Shown: positions 1 through 8,190, counted from the first letter of the stretch. The stretch: DNA of 64,000 nt from Flavobacteriales bacterium (GCA_947447955.1 CANFLS010000001.1:124001-188000), one strand, 5' to 3'. Notes: generated by a model not told the origin, from the sequence alone. Program-made: numbers and translations.

Positions 1-58
1 CTTGAATCCAAGTTTGGGCATCGGCCCTGTAGGTTTCACCGAGAAATAGAATTTTCAT
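1..58 (-). CDS. Start of a glycosyltransferase-like gene (partial)
   Basis: Only the first 19 codons lie in the window; the gene runs off the left edge. The peptide begins MKILFLGETYRADAQTWIQ, which resembles the N-terminal first beta strand of GT-B glycosyltransferases in Bacteroidota polysaccharide clusters. It lies upstream-left of asnB on the same strand, about 70 nt beyond its stop, which fits a polysaccharide operon. Family assignment from 19 residues is weak. Confidence 0.45.
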   Translation of the reverse strand, partial: MKILFLGETYRADAQTWIQ

Positions 59-129
59 ACACACAAAAATACAATAAATGTGGTTATCATCACATTCACT
101 TACAAAATATGCTTGACTCTTCGTGAAGT

Positions 130-1983
130 TTAATGTGTTGTTGAAAAATATTTTTCATACCAAAGGCTCAAAAAGAAAATTTGTCTAACAAAAGCGTAGT
201 TTTCTTTTTTGCCATTTTGGAAATCATTTTTTAATTGGGTAACATTTATTTGGCTCATACTTCCTATTTTGAAAAAATCCGATAAATGCATTTTATCGAA
301 ATGTTCCTTAAAATAAGGTTGATAGAGCATGATATAATCCCAAGGAATACTTAAACCGATTTTTCTATGGTTTGTGATATATTGAGGTAATTTTTTTCCA
401 ATGGAATTCATCAAAACTTGTTTCCCTTTTCCTTTTGTTGAGAAATATTCATCGGGAAGGCTAAATGCACCAGCTACAATTCGATAATCTTCAAAGGGTT
501 CTCTATTTTCAATTGACGCACCCATACTGACTCTGTCATTTCTGTCGTTCAACGTTGGAATATGCGTAAATTGCTCCAAATACATTAATTGACGGAGTGG
601 GCTATTAGGAAAATAGGTTTTAGCTTCTTTAAGTATTTCCAATCTGTAACTAGGCAAAAGGTTGAGACCACCAATATTATTTTCTTCCAAATCTTTGATA
701 TACATGATATTTGCATTCATCATGATTTGAGATGATTCATTTTTGGTATACACATATTTTTGCATTTTACGCCAACGATCATCTTTTATGTATTTTGTTG
801 GTACGTAGTTTAGCAGCTGCAACAATTTGTGCCGAAATTGATTGCCGTGCACTTTGTATCGGACATATCCTCCAAAAATTTCATCGGCTGCTTCACCACT
901 GAGCAAAACGGAAACATCTTTTTTGGCTTCTTTAGACAAGCCGAGTAAATGAGGCTCTTGCACATGCATGAACGGTTCATCTGAATTGTAGATGGCCTCT
1001 TCTGTAAGTGCTGCCAATTGATTGTCAGTAAATTCGAAACTATGAAAATCGAGGCCTAATTCTTTGGTATATCTAGCGGCAATTTTTGATTCGTCGTGTT
1101 TTGAATCAGAAAAAGCAATATTCCAGGTACTTATATTCTTATATCCCAATTGACTTTGGGCATAAATAACTGAGCTTGAGTCTAAACCACCGCTTAGCAT
1201 GGTTCCTACTTTGACATCAGATACCATTCGGTAGTTTACACTACTTAAAAATGTTTCTTCAAACCATTGGTAAGGTTTTTCTATTGAGGGATATTTTTTC
1301 GCTTCCTCCCCGAGATGGTACCAACGGGAAGTTTGGGTAATTTGTCCCTCCGAATTAACGGCCATAAAATAACCGGGCAGAATTCTTTTGATTCCTTTGA
1401 AAATTGTATTTTCACCACTTACATGTCGGTAAAATAACAATTCATCAATGTGGGATTCATCAACGGCTTTCTCCATACCGTAAGCAAAAAATGCTTTGGG
1501 TTCTGAGGCAAAAGCAAACTCGGTATTTGTTTGAGCATAGAATAGGGGTTTAATACCCATTCTATCTCTCACTAGGAGTGTGGTTTTATTTTGGTGGTCG
1601 TAAAAAGCAAACGCCCAAAAACCAATTAATTTATGCAGGCAGTTCACTCCTTCATTGATGAGGAGTTGCAGTAGAACTTCGGTATCGGTTTCTGTTTGAA
1701 AATTGAAACCTTCTTGAACAAGTGCTGCTTTTATTTCTTGGTAGTTAAAAATCTCACCGTTAAAAGTAAGGGTATAGCGTTTGCATGATGAATGAAATGG
1801 TTGATTTCCATTACTTGATAGATCAATAATACTTAACCTTCGGTGAGCAAATCCAATATGGTTATCAATGTAAATTCCGGCAGCATCAGGTCCTCTGTGA
1901 ACCATAGAATCCCTCATAGCAATGAGTTTCTCTTCGTTAATAGGAGCTTGGTTTCTATTAATTATACCGGCAATACCGCACAT
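130..1983 (-). CDS. asnB: Asparagine synthetase, glutamine-hydrolysing
   Basis: Transfers the amide nitrogen of glutamine to aspartate in an ATP-dependent reaction; homologues in polysaccharide clusters may amidate sugar acids. The protein of 617 residues starts MCGIAG, so Cys2 is available as the class II glutaminase nucleophile. The glutaminase domain covers about residues 1-200. The synthetase domain follows, with the ATP-pyrophosphatase loop SGGLDSS at about 264-270. Length is normal for AsnB. Its neighbours are a glycosyltransferase start and sugar-nucleotide epimerases, so a role in surface-glycan modification is possible, but housekeeping asparagine synthesis is equally compatible. The 110 nt before the start are AT-rich and I see no clear TAnnTTTG box there. 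Confidence 0.93.
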   Translation of the reverse strand: MCGIAGIINRNQAPINEEKLIAMRDSMVHRGPDAAGIYIDNHIGFAHRRLSIIDLSSNGNQPFHSSCKRYTLTFNGEIFNYQEIKAALVQEGFNFQTETDTEVLLQLLINEGVNCLHKLIGFWAFAFYDHQNKTTLLVRDRMGIKPLFYAQTNTEFAFASEPKAFFAYGMEKAVDESHIDELLFYRHVSGENTIFKGIKRILPGYFMAVNSEGQITQTSRWYHLGEEAKKYPSIEKPYQWFEETFLSSVNYRMVSDVKVGTMLSGGLDSSSVIYAQSQLGYKNISTWNIAFSDSKHDESKIAARYTKELGLDFHSFEFTDNQLAALTEEAIYNSDEPFMHVQEPHLLGLSKEAKKDVSVLLSGEAADEIFGGYVRYKVHGNQFRHKLLQLLNYVPTKYIKDDRWRKMQKYVYTKNESSQIMMNANIMYIKDLEENNIGGLNLLPSYRLEILKEAKTYFPNSPLRQLMYLEQFTHIPTLNDRNDRVSMGASIENREPFEDYRIVAGAFSLPDEYFSTKGKGKQVLMNSIGKKLPQYITNHRKIGLSIPWDYIMLYQPYFKEHFDKMHLSDFFKIGSMSQINVTQLKNDFQNGKKENYAFVRQIFFLSLWYEKYFSTTH

Positions 1984-2149
1984 ATTTTCTTTGTAAATTT
2001 ATTTTTTGTAAATTTTAAATTTCACAATGAATATTAAAATTTTGACAAAAGTATTACATTGTTATTGAATAATTTGTAGTATTATTTCGAAGTAGGAATA
2101 AATGGATTAATTTCTTAGTAAATGATATATTTTTCTTTGTAAACGGATT

Positions 2150-2468
2150 ATTGCTTCGCGAGCACTTCGTGCGATCGCTTCGCGAGTTGACATCCCTACG
2201 GGAGTTGACGCTGCTTCGCAGGTTGACGCTTCGCTGTTGACAGCACTACGTGCGTTTACGGCTTTGCCAGTTTACGCTTCGCTGTTTAATTTAGTTTAGA
2301 GGTTTAGATGGCTACGCCGTTTAGAAGCATTGCCATGCGTTTAGACCGCTGCGCGGTTAAGTTGGTAATTTGAATAAGAAACCTAAAATAACCCTTTCAA
2401 CCCAATAATCCCAATCTGTCTAATCTTTCTAACCCTCCCGAAAGCTTTCGGGATAATCTGTCTAATCT
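2150..2468 (+). repeat. Composite repeat A: mini-hairpin array, core, palindrome, 9-mers
   Basis: About 12 small palindromes occur at 2152-2358, such as GCACTTCGTGC, CCCTACGGG and CCGCTGCGCGG, spaced by GTTGAC, then GTTTAC, then GTTTAG. The core (ACCTAAAATAACCCTTTCAAC) is at 2381-2401. The 18-bp palindrome TCCCGAAAGCTTTCGGGA is at 2436-2453, inside GTCTAATC-type 9-mers. Positions 2283-2403 recur almost unchanged at 2836-2956. No protein is supported in this stretch. Confidence 0.9.
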
Positions 2469-2491
2469 GAATTCTTGCAAAGCAAGAATTC
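2469..2491. other. Perfect 10-bp hairpin before a small gene
   Basis: GAATTCTTGC and GCAAGAATTC flank an AAA loop, a perfect 10-bp stem. It abuts the last 9-mer of repeat A and lies 40 nt before the ATG at 2531. It lacks a T tract, so it is not an obvious terminator; it may be another unit of the repeat or a 5' regulatory hairpin. Confidence 0.5.
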
Positions 2492-2530
2492 CAATTGTAT
2501 TTTAACCAAGAATTAATTAAATTTGAATGT

Positions 2531-2767
2531 ATGAAAAAGGTTGATGATAATTTGAAGGAAAAAGAAGAAGATCCATTCATCACAATTCTTAAATCTTATA
2601 CGTTGGAATTAACTAAAAGTAAAGCTGCTTCAAAAAAATTCTTGGTTGACATTGGTGTAATGACTAAAAAAGGAAACCTAAAAAAGAATTATAGAGCATT
2701 AGCTAATATCCCTTCGGGAGTTGACATCCCTTCGGGAGTTGACTCTGCTTCGCAGGTTGACGCCTAA
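2531..2767 (+). CDS. Small hypothetical protein with repeat-encoded C-terminus
   Basis: A 78-residue protein starting MKKVDDNLKEKEEDP. A TTG 36 nt upstream would add 12 residues, but the ATG is preferred. The central part (about residues 20-57; ELTKSKAASKKFLVDIGVMTKKGNLKKNYR) resembles short, widespread Bacteroidota proteins of unknown function. From residue 60 the frame enters repeat B: the last 19 residues read IPSGVD, IPSGVD, SASQVD, A, each hexapeptide being one 18-nt repeat unit. The native C-terminus was probably near the ALANI segment and the stop is now provided by the array. Repeats A and B flank the gene in direct orientation. Function unknown. Confidence 0.6.
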   Translation: MKKVDDNLKEKEEDPFITILKSYTLELTKSKAASKKFLVDIGVMTKKGNLKKNYRALANIPSGVDIPSGVDSASQVDA

Positions 2768-3012
2768 CGGCTGTTGACATCGCTGCGCGAGTTTAAGGCT
2801 TCACCAGTTTACGCTACGCTGTTTACGCCTTCGGCTGTTTAATTTGGTTTAGAGGTTTAGATGGCTACGCCGTTTAGAAGCATTGCCATGCGTTTAGACC
2901 GCTGCGCGGTTAAGTTGGATATTTGAATAAGAAACCTAAAATAACCCTTTCAACCCATCTAAACCAATCCGTCTAATCCGTCTAATCTGTCTAACCCGTC
3001 TAATCCCTTTTT
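2707..3012 (+). repeat. Composite repeat B
   Basis: The array at 2707-2920 has about 11 palindromic units, beginning with two CCCTTCGGG units and ending with GCATTGCCATGC and CCGCTGCGCGG. The core is at 2934-2954, followed by 9-mers GTCTAATCC, GTCTAATCT and GTCTAACCC up to about 3006. There is no 18-bp palindrome in this copy. Positions 2836-2956 match 2283-2403 of repeat A at 118 of 121 positions by eye. Confidence 0.9.
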
Positions 3013-3069
3013 TTTAGTTTAAGGTTTATAGTTTATTTCCAAACCCTCAGAACTTCCTAAAACGTTTAG

Positions 3070-3077
3070 TATATTTG
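3070..3077 (+). promoter_or_regulatory. -7 box TATATTTG of the epimerase gene
   Basis: Matches the Bacteroidota -7 consensus TAnnTTTG. Only 4 nt (CCCT) separate it from the ATG at 3082, so the transcript should start at or within a few nt of the start codon. A GTTTAG hexamer directly precedes the box. Confidence 0.7.
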
Positions 3078-3081
3078 CCCT

Positions 3082-4029
3082 ATGAAAATTCTCGTTACAG
3101 GTGGGGCTGGTTTTATTGGGTCGAACCTTGTTAAAGCTTTGTTAGATAGAGATGATATTCATCTGGTTAGGGTGCTCGATAACTTTGCAACGGGGCATTT
3201 GAGTAACATCGAAGAATTTTTGGATAATCCGCGTTTTGAGTTGGTGGAAGGCGATATTCGCAATCCTGAAGATTGCCTGAAAGCCTGCAACGGCATCGAT
3301 GCGGTGAGTCACCAAGCTGCATTGGGATCGGTTCCGCGGAGCATTGCCGATCCAATTACATCGCACAATGTAAATGTAAATGGCTTTTTGAATATGCTTG
3401 AGGCGGTGCGTGAAAAAGGCATCCAACGCTTTGTATATGCCTCTAGTTCATCCGTTTATGGCGACTTGAATGAGTCCCCCAAAATAGAAAAGAGGGTGGG
3501 AAAAGTACTGAGTCCTTATGCTGCTACCAAAATGACGAATGAATTGTATGCCGAGGCGTATGCCAAAAACTACAATTTGAGCATTGCGGGGTTCAGATAT
3601 TTCAATGTTTTTGGTCCCAAGCAAGATCCGAACGGCCCGTACGCGGCTGTTATTCCGTTGTTTGTGAAGAGTGCGTTGAACAATGTCCCTCCAACCATTA
3701 ACGGCGATGGAAGCATTACCCGCGATTTCACTCCAGTTGCCAATGTTGTGAATATTAATATTTTGGCACTTTTGGGTTATCTTGAGGGAAGCAAACACTA
3801 CGTATTTAATGTGGCGTGTGGAAACACCACCGATTTGTTGAGCATTTGGAAAATGGTGAAGGAAATTGCGAAGAGCAATGTGAATGCGGTTCACGGCCCT
3901 GTTCGAAAAGGAGATATTTTATTTAGTTTGGCGGATGTGTCTTTTGCCAAAGAAATTTTGGGTTATAAGCCTGAAAGTGATTTGAAACGTGCCTTGACAG
4001 AGGCGGTTGAATACTACAAAGGGCTGTAA
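3082..4029 (+). CDS. wbpP: UDP-N-acetylhexosamine 4-epimerase, WbpP-like
   Basis: An extended short-chain dehydrogenase of 315 residues, predicted to interconvert UDP-GlcNAc(A) and UDP-GalNAc(A) in the cytoplasm for O-antigen or capsule synthesis. The Rossmann motif GGAGFIG is at 7-13. The SSSSVYGD stretch and the catalytic Y146xxxK150 (SPYAATK) are present, and segments such as HQAALGSVPRSI and RYFNVFGPKQDPNGPYAAVIP are characteristic of WbpP/TviC-type epimerases. It is slightly shorter than the usual 330-345 residues. The start is fixed by a TATATTTG box 4 nt upstream. It is followed by the dehydratase gene at 4217, so the pair may be one sugar-nucleotide unit. Substrate is inferred, not shown. 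Confidence 0.85.
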   Translation: MKILVTGGAGFIGSNLVKALLDRDDIHLVRVLDNFATGHLSNIEEFLDNPRFELVEGDIRNPEDCLKACNGIDAVSHQAALGSVPRSIADPITSHNVNVNGFLNMLEAVREKGIQRFVYASSSSVYGDLNESPKIEKRVGKVLSPYAATKMTNELYAEAYAKNYNLSIAGFRYFNVFGPKQDPNGPYAAVIPLFVKSALNNVPPTINGDGSITRDFTPVANVVNINILALLGYLEGSKHYVFNVACGNTTDLLSIWKMVKEIAKSNVNAVHGPVRKGDILFSLADVSFAKEILGYKPESDLKRALTEAVEYYKGL

Positions 4030-4187
4030 AAAGAGATTTGTGTGTTGATGGCGATGGTTTTTTGTCTGTTTAAATTGTCATTTTTTAGTGAACCACCCAT
4101 TTTTTTAGTGGATGATGGTGTATTTTGACAAGTTTGGCTCGAAATTTGCCAATTGTAGAAGAAATTCTATCATAAAATATAACAAAA

Positions 4188-4195
4188 TATTTTTG
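4188..4195 (+). promoter_or_regulatory. Candidate -7 box TATTTTTG of the dehydratase gene
   Basis: TATTTTTG fits TAnnTTTG and lies 21 nt before the ATG at 4217. It overlaps a TTGAGGGA octamer (4193-4200). The 187-nt gap after the epimerase gene holds no gene. Confidence 0.5.
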
Positions 4196-4216
4196 AGGGA
4201 TTAAATTTAGTAATTA

Positions 4217-6133
4217 ATGAATACATTGTTAGAAAATTGGGTGTTAAAACTGCTTGGTAAAAGGTATTTGCCAACGTGGTTGATTCTCATTTTAGATCTG
4301 GCAATTGTTGGTGCATCGTTTGTTTTTGCACTGTTGTTACTTACTGATTTTTCATTTTATAAAATTTATTCGAATTCTCGTTTGCAGGTTTGGGGTCTTT
4401 TGGAATTGACCTATGGTGTATCGTTTGTATTGTTTAAGTCGTACGAAGGTGCTTTCAGACATACAGGAGTTCGAGATTTGATGCGTCTGTTTTTGGCAAC
4501 GCTACTTGCATTGTTTCTTTCTTTTGCTGTTACCAGATTGGCTGGTGCTTCGGGCTATTTTGAAGTAAAGAACATTACATTGTCGTTTTTGATTTTGCAG
4601 GGATTTTCTTTCACTTTGGGTGTGTTGGGAATTCGATTGTTTGTGAAATTGATGTATAGCCGTTATGTATTGAATACCAACAACAAGAATGAAGTGGGTA
4701 TTTTGATTTATGGGGCTGGAACAACAGGTGTTACTGTGAGAAACGCGGTGAAGCAAGACCGTAATTCGGGATTGGTTGTGGTTGGTTTCATTGACGATAA
4801 CGATAAGTTCGTAGGAAAGCGCATTGACGGGGTGAAAGTTTATTCGTTTGATGAAGTTTTTAACCGCGAGTTTATATTAAAGAATAAAGTACGAGAGGTA
4901 ATTTGGTCGATACAATCTGAGGCGGGAACTTCCTTTCACAAGGTGGGAGATTCGTGTTTGGCAAATAATTTGTCCTTCCACAAGGTACCAAATATCAAAG
5001 ATTGGATAGGAGGCTCGTTGAGTCGCAAGCAATTGCGCAGGGTAAAGATCGAAGATTTGTTGAACCGCACATCTATATCGTTAGAAAATAAATTGTTGAA
5101 TGAGTTTATTTCGAATAAGTGTGTTTTGGTAACTGGTGCAGCGGGAAGCATAGGCAGTGAATTGTGTAGGCAGATTTTGTATTACAAACCGAAGCAGTTG
5201 GTTATTTTCGACAATGGTGAAACGGCTTTGAATGATTTTATATTGGAATTAAACAAGCATTCGAAATTCGCCAACAATGTTACTTGTATCATTGGTGATG
5301 TAACCCGTGAGAATAGGGTTTCTGAAATATTTGAAACTTACAAACCTGAATTGGTGTTTCATGCTGCTGCTTATAAGCATGTGCCGATGATGGAAGTGAA
5401 TGCCAAAGAGGCTGTTCGTGTGAATGTTGAGGGAACGAGAATCGTTGCCGAGGCTAGCGTGAAATATGGCACTAAGAAGTTTGTGATGATTTCAACAGAC
5501 AAGGCTGTGAATCCTACGAATGTGATGGGAGCTTCGAAGCGTGCTGCTGAGATTTTGGTTCAAAACATGAGTGGGAAATCTGAAACGGAGTTCATTACCA
5601 CGCGATTTGGAAATGTGTTGGGATCGAACGGATCGGTTATTCCATTGTTCCGCCGTCAGATTGAGAACCGCGAAAATGTGACTGTAACGCACAAAGACAT
5701 TACACGTTATTTCATGACGATTCCTGAGGCTTGTCAGTTGGTATTCCAGGCGGCAACCATGGGGAATGGTGGGGAGATTTTCGTGTTCGACATGGGAGAA
5801 CCCGTTAAGATTTATGACTTGGCAGTAAAGATGATCAAGCTGAGTGGATTGACACTTGATACTGATATTAAGATTGTTGAAACCGGATTGAGATCTGGTG
5901 AGAAGTTATATGAGGAATTGTTGAGCAATGCTGAAAACACGTTGCCAACGCATCACCCGAAGATATTGATTGCCAAGGTGCGCCAATACGAAGATGATCA
6001 GATTCTACCTATTTACAGCAATTTGAATTACGCTGCCTTTAATGGCGCCACTGACTGGGAAATCGTAAAATTGCTAAAGGATTTAATTCCCGAGTACAAG
6101 AGTCAGAATTCTATTTACGAGGGATTGGACTGA
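4217..6133 (+). CDS. Membrane-bound nucleotide-sugar 4,6-dehydratase, WbpM/CapD family
   Basis: A 638-residue polysaccharide-biosynthesis protein. About four hydrophobic helices occupy residues 15-145, followed by a CoA-binding-like Rossmann region (IYGAGTTG near 163-172) and the dehydratase domain. The second nucleotide-binding motif GAAGSIGSE is at 307-315. The STDKAV motif begins at 426, and M437 and K441 in MGASK give the Ser/Met/Lys arrangement of WbpM-type enzymes in which Met replaces the usual Tyr. The family makes UDP-4-keto-6-deoxy-GlcNAc, the first step to QuiNAc, FucNAc or bacillosamine. The stop codon abuts repeat C directly. Family certain; exact product inferred. Confidence 0.9.
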   Translation: MNTLLENWVLKLLGKRYLPTWLILILDLAIVGASFVFALLLLTDFSFYKIYSNSRLQVWGLLELTYGVSFVLFKSYEGAFRHTGVRDLMRLFLATLLALFLSFAVTRLAGASGYFEVKNITLSFLILQGFSFTLGVLGIRLFVKLMYSRYVLNTNNKNEVGILIYGAGTTGVTVRNAVKQDRNSGLVVVGFIDDNDKFVGKRIDGVKVYSFDEVFNREFILKNKVREVIWSIQSEAGTSFHKVGDSCLANNLSFHKVPNIKDWIGGSLSRKQLRRVKIEDLLNRTSISLENKLLNEFISNKCVLVTGAAGSIGSELCRQILYYKPKQLVIFDNGETALNDFILELNKHSKFANNVTCIIGDVTRENRVSEIFETYKPELVFHAAAYKHVPMMEVNAKEAVRVNVEGTRIVAEASVKYGTKKFVMISTDKAVNPTNVMGASKRAAEILVQNMSGKSETEFITTRFGNVLGSNGSVIPLFRRQIENRENVTVTHKDITRYFMTIPEACQLVFQAATMGNGGEIFVFDMGEPVKIYDLAVKMIKLSGLTLDTDIKIVETGLRSGEKLYEELLSNAENTLPTHHPKILIAKVRQYEDDQILPIYSNLNYAAFNGATDWEIVKLLKDLIPEYKSQNSIYEGLD

Positions 6134-6462
6134 CCGCTTCGCGGTGTTGACGGCCTAAAGGCCTGTTGACGCTACGCTGTTGACGGCTGCGCCTATTTAA
6201 TTTAGCAACCACCTAAAATAAACCATTTCAACTCCCGAAAGCTTTCGGGATAAACCCTTCTAAACCTTTTCCGTTTAGAAGCACTTCGTGCGTTTAGGGT
6301 TTAGAAGCATTGCCATGCGTTTAGACCGCTGCGCGGTTATGTTGGAAATCTGATTTAAAAGATTTGCTCAACGACCGGTAGGTTTTCTAAACGGCGAAGC
6401 CATCTAAACGCCGTAGGCTTCTAAACGAGCGAAGCTCTTCTAAACGCACGCAGTGCATCTAA
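6134..6462 (+). repeat. Composite repeat C (long form with hexamer inversion)
   Basis: Order of parts: palindromic units CCGCTTCGCGG, GGCCTAAAGGCC, GCTACGC and GGCTGCGCC with GTTGAC spacers; core 6211-6232; 18-bp palindrome 6233-6250; GTTTAG-spaced units; a linker with AACGACCGG; then CTAAAC-spaced units GGCGAAGCC, GCCGTAGGC, GAGCGAAGCTC and GCACGCAGTGC. The right half is therefore inverted relative to the left half. The copy at 13155-13590 has the same order on the other strand. No gene is supported here. Confidence 0.9.
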
Positions 6463-7091
6463 GATTGTTCATTTTTAAGTTGTTTTAAAACGGGAATCAT
6501 GATTTCTCTAATCCAAGCTGGAGCGAGTCTTATATCGTGTTCAAGCCGGGTATGTTTTTCTTTTTTTAATAGATTTTGAATATGTTGAATTTCGTTAAAT
6601 TTTACATTGTCTTTTCCAATAGTTTTTAGCGCTTGAATTACCAAGCCACTAATTTCACCAACTGCTGATACATTTTTGGGGGATGTTTTTTTAAAAGTGA
6701 TACGGCTATTTCCAATAATTAATTTGCGGGCTGACCCATCGGTAAGATATATAAAATTAGTGGGCACTTGTGTTGAAAGGCCTAATTGGTTTAGCGCATA
6801 CGAGCCAGTTGGTACAATTCTAGCTTTATCTCTTTTTGCAATTGCGAGTACAACCGTTTCGATATTAGGAGTTAATTCTCCAATGAGTTTGCTATTAGCG
6901 GGTCTATAATAAATACCTTTAGAAAGCCTTTGCAATTCACCGGTTTTTACCATTCGCTCTAATGCTTTATTTACTGTTTTGGCATTTGCAATTTTCACGA
7001 AATTTTCCACAAAAAATAGCGTGCCTCTCTTGGCTTTTTTTATTTTTATAAGGGTTTTATATTCAGTACTTAAGTACATATATTTGTTCAT
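6459..7091 (-). CDS. AbiEi-like antitoxin-family protein (DUF6088), orphan
   Basis: A 210-residue protein starting MNKYMYLSTEY. The N-terminal winged-helix part (about 15-65, ending LQRLSKGIYYRP) and the following PTGSYALNQLGLSTQVPTN segment are typical of DUF6088 proteins, which resemble the antitoxin of type IV AbiE systems. AbiEi antitoxins act as repressors paired with an AbiEii nucleotidyltransferase toxin normally encoded just downstream. Here the downstream side is repeat C and no nucleotidyltransferase is present, so it is an orphan. The TAG stop lies in the last CTAA of repeat C. A TATATTTG box sits 9 nt before the ATG. Function as an antitoxin is inferred. Confidence 0.75.
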   Translation of the reverse strand: MNKYMYLSTEYKTLIKIKKAKRGTLFFVENFVKIANAKTVNKALERMVKTGELQRLSKGIYYRPANSKLIGELTPNIETVVLAIAKRDKARIVPTGSYALNQLGLSTQVPTNFIYLTDGSARKLIIGNSRITFKKTSPKNVSAVGEISGLVIQALKTIGKDNVKFNEIQHIQNLLKKEKHTRLEHDIRLAPAWIREIMIPVLKQLKNEQS

Positions 7092-7100
7092 ATTATGTCG

Positions 7101-7108
7101 CAAATATA
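7101..7108 (-). promoter_or_regulatory. -7 box TATATTTG of the DUF6088 gene
   Basis: The consensus TAnnTTTG on the minus strand lies 9 nt before the ATG at 7091 and supports that start over the in-frame TTG at 7103. Confidence 0.65.
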
Positions 7109-7135
7109 ATAAAAAAATGCGACAATTTTTGGCTA

Positions 7136-7313
7136 TTCGCTTCGCGTTGCTCAGCGAGTTTACGCCTGTCGGCGGTTTACGGCTTCGCCTGTTTAAATTT
7201 GCAACTACTTAAAATAAGCCATTTCAACTCATCTAAACCCAATCCGTCTAATCCGTCTAACCCGTCTAATCAGTCTAATCTAAATAAAACCTGTCTAACC
7301 CGTCTAATCCAGA
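7136..7313 (+). repeat. Composite repeat D (short form)
   Basis: Three palindromic units (a CGCTTCGCG unit joined to a second TTGCTCAGCG arm, GCCTGTCGGC, GGCTTCGCC) spaced by GTTTAC are followed by the core at 7207-7228 and seven or so 9-mers GTCTAATCC, GTCTAACCC or GTCTAATCA up to 7309. No 18-bp palindrome. The last 9-mer overlaps the 3' end of hicB. Confidence 0.88.
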
Positions 7314-7711
7314 TAAAACTCCTTGAGCCCCATTAGCTCAGCGCCAATAGTATTTAGTCCATCCATGATTTTCATTTTCTGCTTTTTGGATGGCTTTTTC
7401 TTTCCAGTTGTGTATTGCGATAATAACGACGGATTCATGCCTATCCTGTTTGCAACATATCTGCTATTGATTACTTTGTAATACTCAAAAAATTGTTGCA
7501 AATCTATTGACAAGCATAAATTATCTGTTTCTATAAACTTGTCTTTATCTTCGAGTAGCAAATTAAAAGCTTCAACCAAATTACAGTTCAATTCTGAAAT
7601 ATTGCTTCCCGTTGAATAGAGAGACTCAGCTGGTTTATATTCCAGATAAGCGGAGTAACCGGTGTCGGTAATTTCAACATTTACATCGAATTTGCTTTTT
7701 AGTTTTTTCAT
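7304..7711 (-). CDS. hicB: HicB-type antitoxin with HTH domain
   Basis: A 135-residue protein. The N-terminal half (VNVEITDTGYSAYLEY, SNISELNCNLVEAFNLLLED) fits the HicB partial RNase-H fold. The C-terminal half has an XRE-type helix-turn-helix (RYVANRIGMNPSLLSQYTTGKKKPS, about 85-110), as in chromosomal HicB antitoxins that also repress their operon. Three nucleotides upstream lies the end of a broken hicA (7715-7809), so the antitoxin persists without an intact toxin. The final codons (FYLD and TAG) run into the first 9-mer of repeat D, so the extreme C-terminus may be altered by the repeat. Confidence 0.8.
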   Translation of the reverse strand: MKKLKSKFDVNVEITDTGYSAYLEYKPAESLYSTGSNISELNCNLVEAFNLLLEDKDKFIETDNLCLSIDLQQFFEYYKVINSRYVANRIGMNPSLLSQYTTGKKKPSKKQKMKIMDGLNTIGAELMGLKEFYLD

Positions 7712-7714
7712 AAG

Positions 7715-7809
7715 TTACCTTTTAATTTGGGCTTGCTTGAATAATGACTTTTCAGTTCCTTTTGCTAATTCCTTAGATCCGTGATCTTTTTAGCTTCCGA
7801 ATATTTCAT
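7715..7809 (-). pseudogene. hicA: hicA toxin remnant with internal deletion
   Basis: ATG at 7809 opens MKYSEAKKI, a typical HicA N-terminus. Another frame then reads HGSKELAKGTEKSLFKQAQ and IKR before TAA at 7715-7717, a typical HicA C-terminus. The two parts overlap at the junction, are out of frame, and lack the central region of roughly 30-35 codons including the double-stranded-RNA-binding core. Read from the ATG, translation stops after 14 codons. The 3-nt spacing to hicB is normal for a hicAB operon. A CAAAAGTA (TACTTTTG on minus) at 7811-7818 may be the -7 box but lies only 1 nt from the ATG. Confidence 0.75.
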
Positions 7810-7901
7810 ACAAAAGTAAATTATAATTAACTTTTTTCCAAAGAATAATTACAAAGTTCTGTAATAATTTTAAGTGATTCGTTTGATAAACGTTTATATA
7901 T

Positions 7902-8102
7902 GTTTAGAATGCTTCGCGTTGCTCAGCGGGTTTACGCCTTCGGCAGTTTACGCTATGCTGTTTACGGCTTCGCCTGTTTAATTTTATGTAGTTACCTGAA
8001 ATAAACCTTTTCAACTCCCGAAAGCTTTCGGGATAAACGCCCTAAACGCTTATAAACCTTTTAAATGCCGAAGGCTTTTAAACGAGCGAAGCTCTTCTAA
8101 AC
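7902..8102 (+). repeat. Composite repeat E
   Basis: An array of ATGCTTCGCG with a second arm, GCCTTCGGC, GCTATGC and GGCTTCGCC spaced by GTTTAC, then core 7994-8015, the 18-bp palindrome 8016-8033, then TAAAC-spaced units GCCGAAGGC and GAGCGAAGCTC. The gap between hicA and higB (7810-8235) is otherwise AT-rich and holds only the higB operator and promoter. Confidence 0.88.
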
Positions 8103-8190
8103 CTTTTATTCCTTTTTACCCATTTATAAACGTTTAAACAACGGATAAGCAAATAGTTATGAATTAATTTTGTGAAATAATGAAAATAAT

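Noticed and set aside
3448-3894. Open frame of 148 codons opposite the epimerase gene
   Set aside because: It lies entirely within a well-supported gene on the other strand and resembles no protein.
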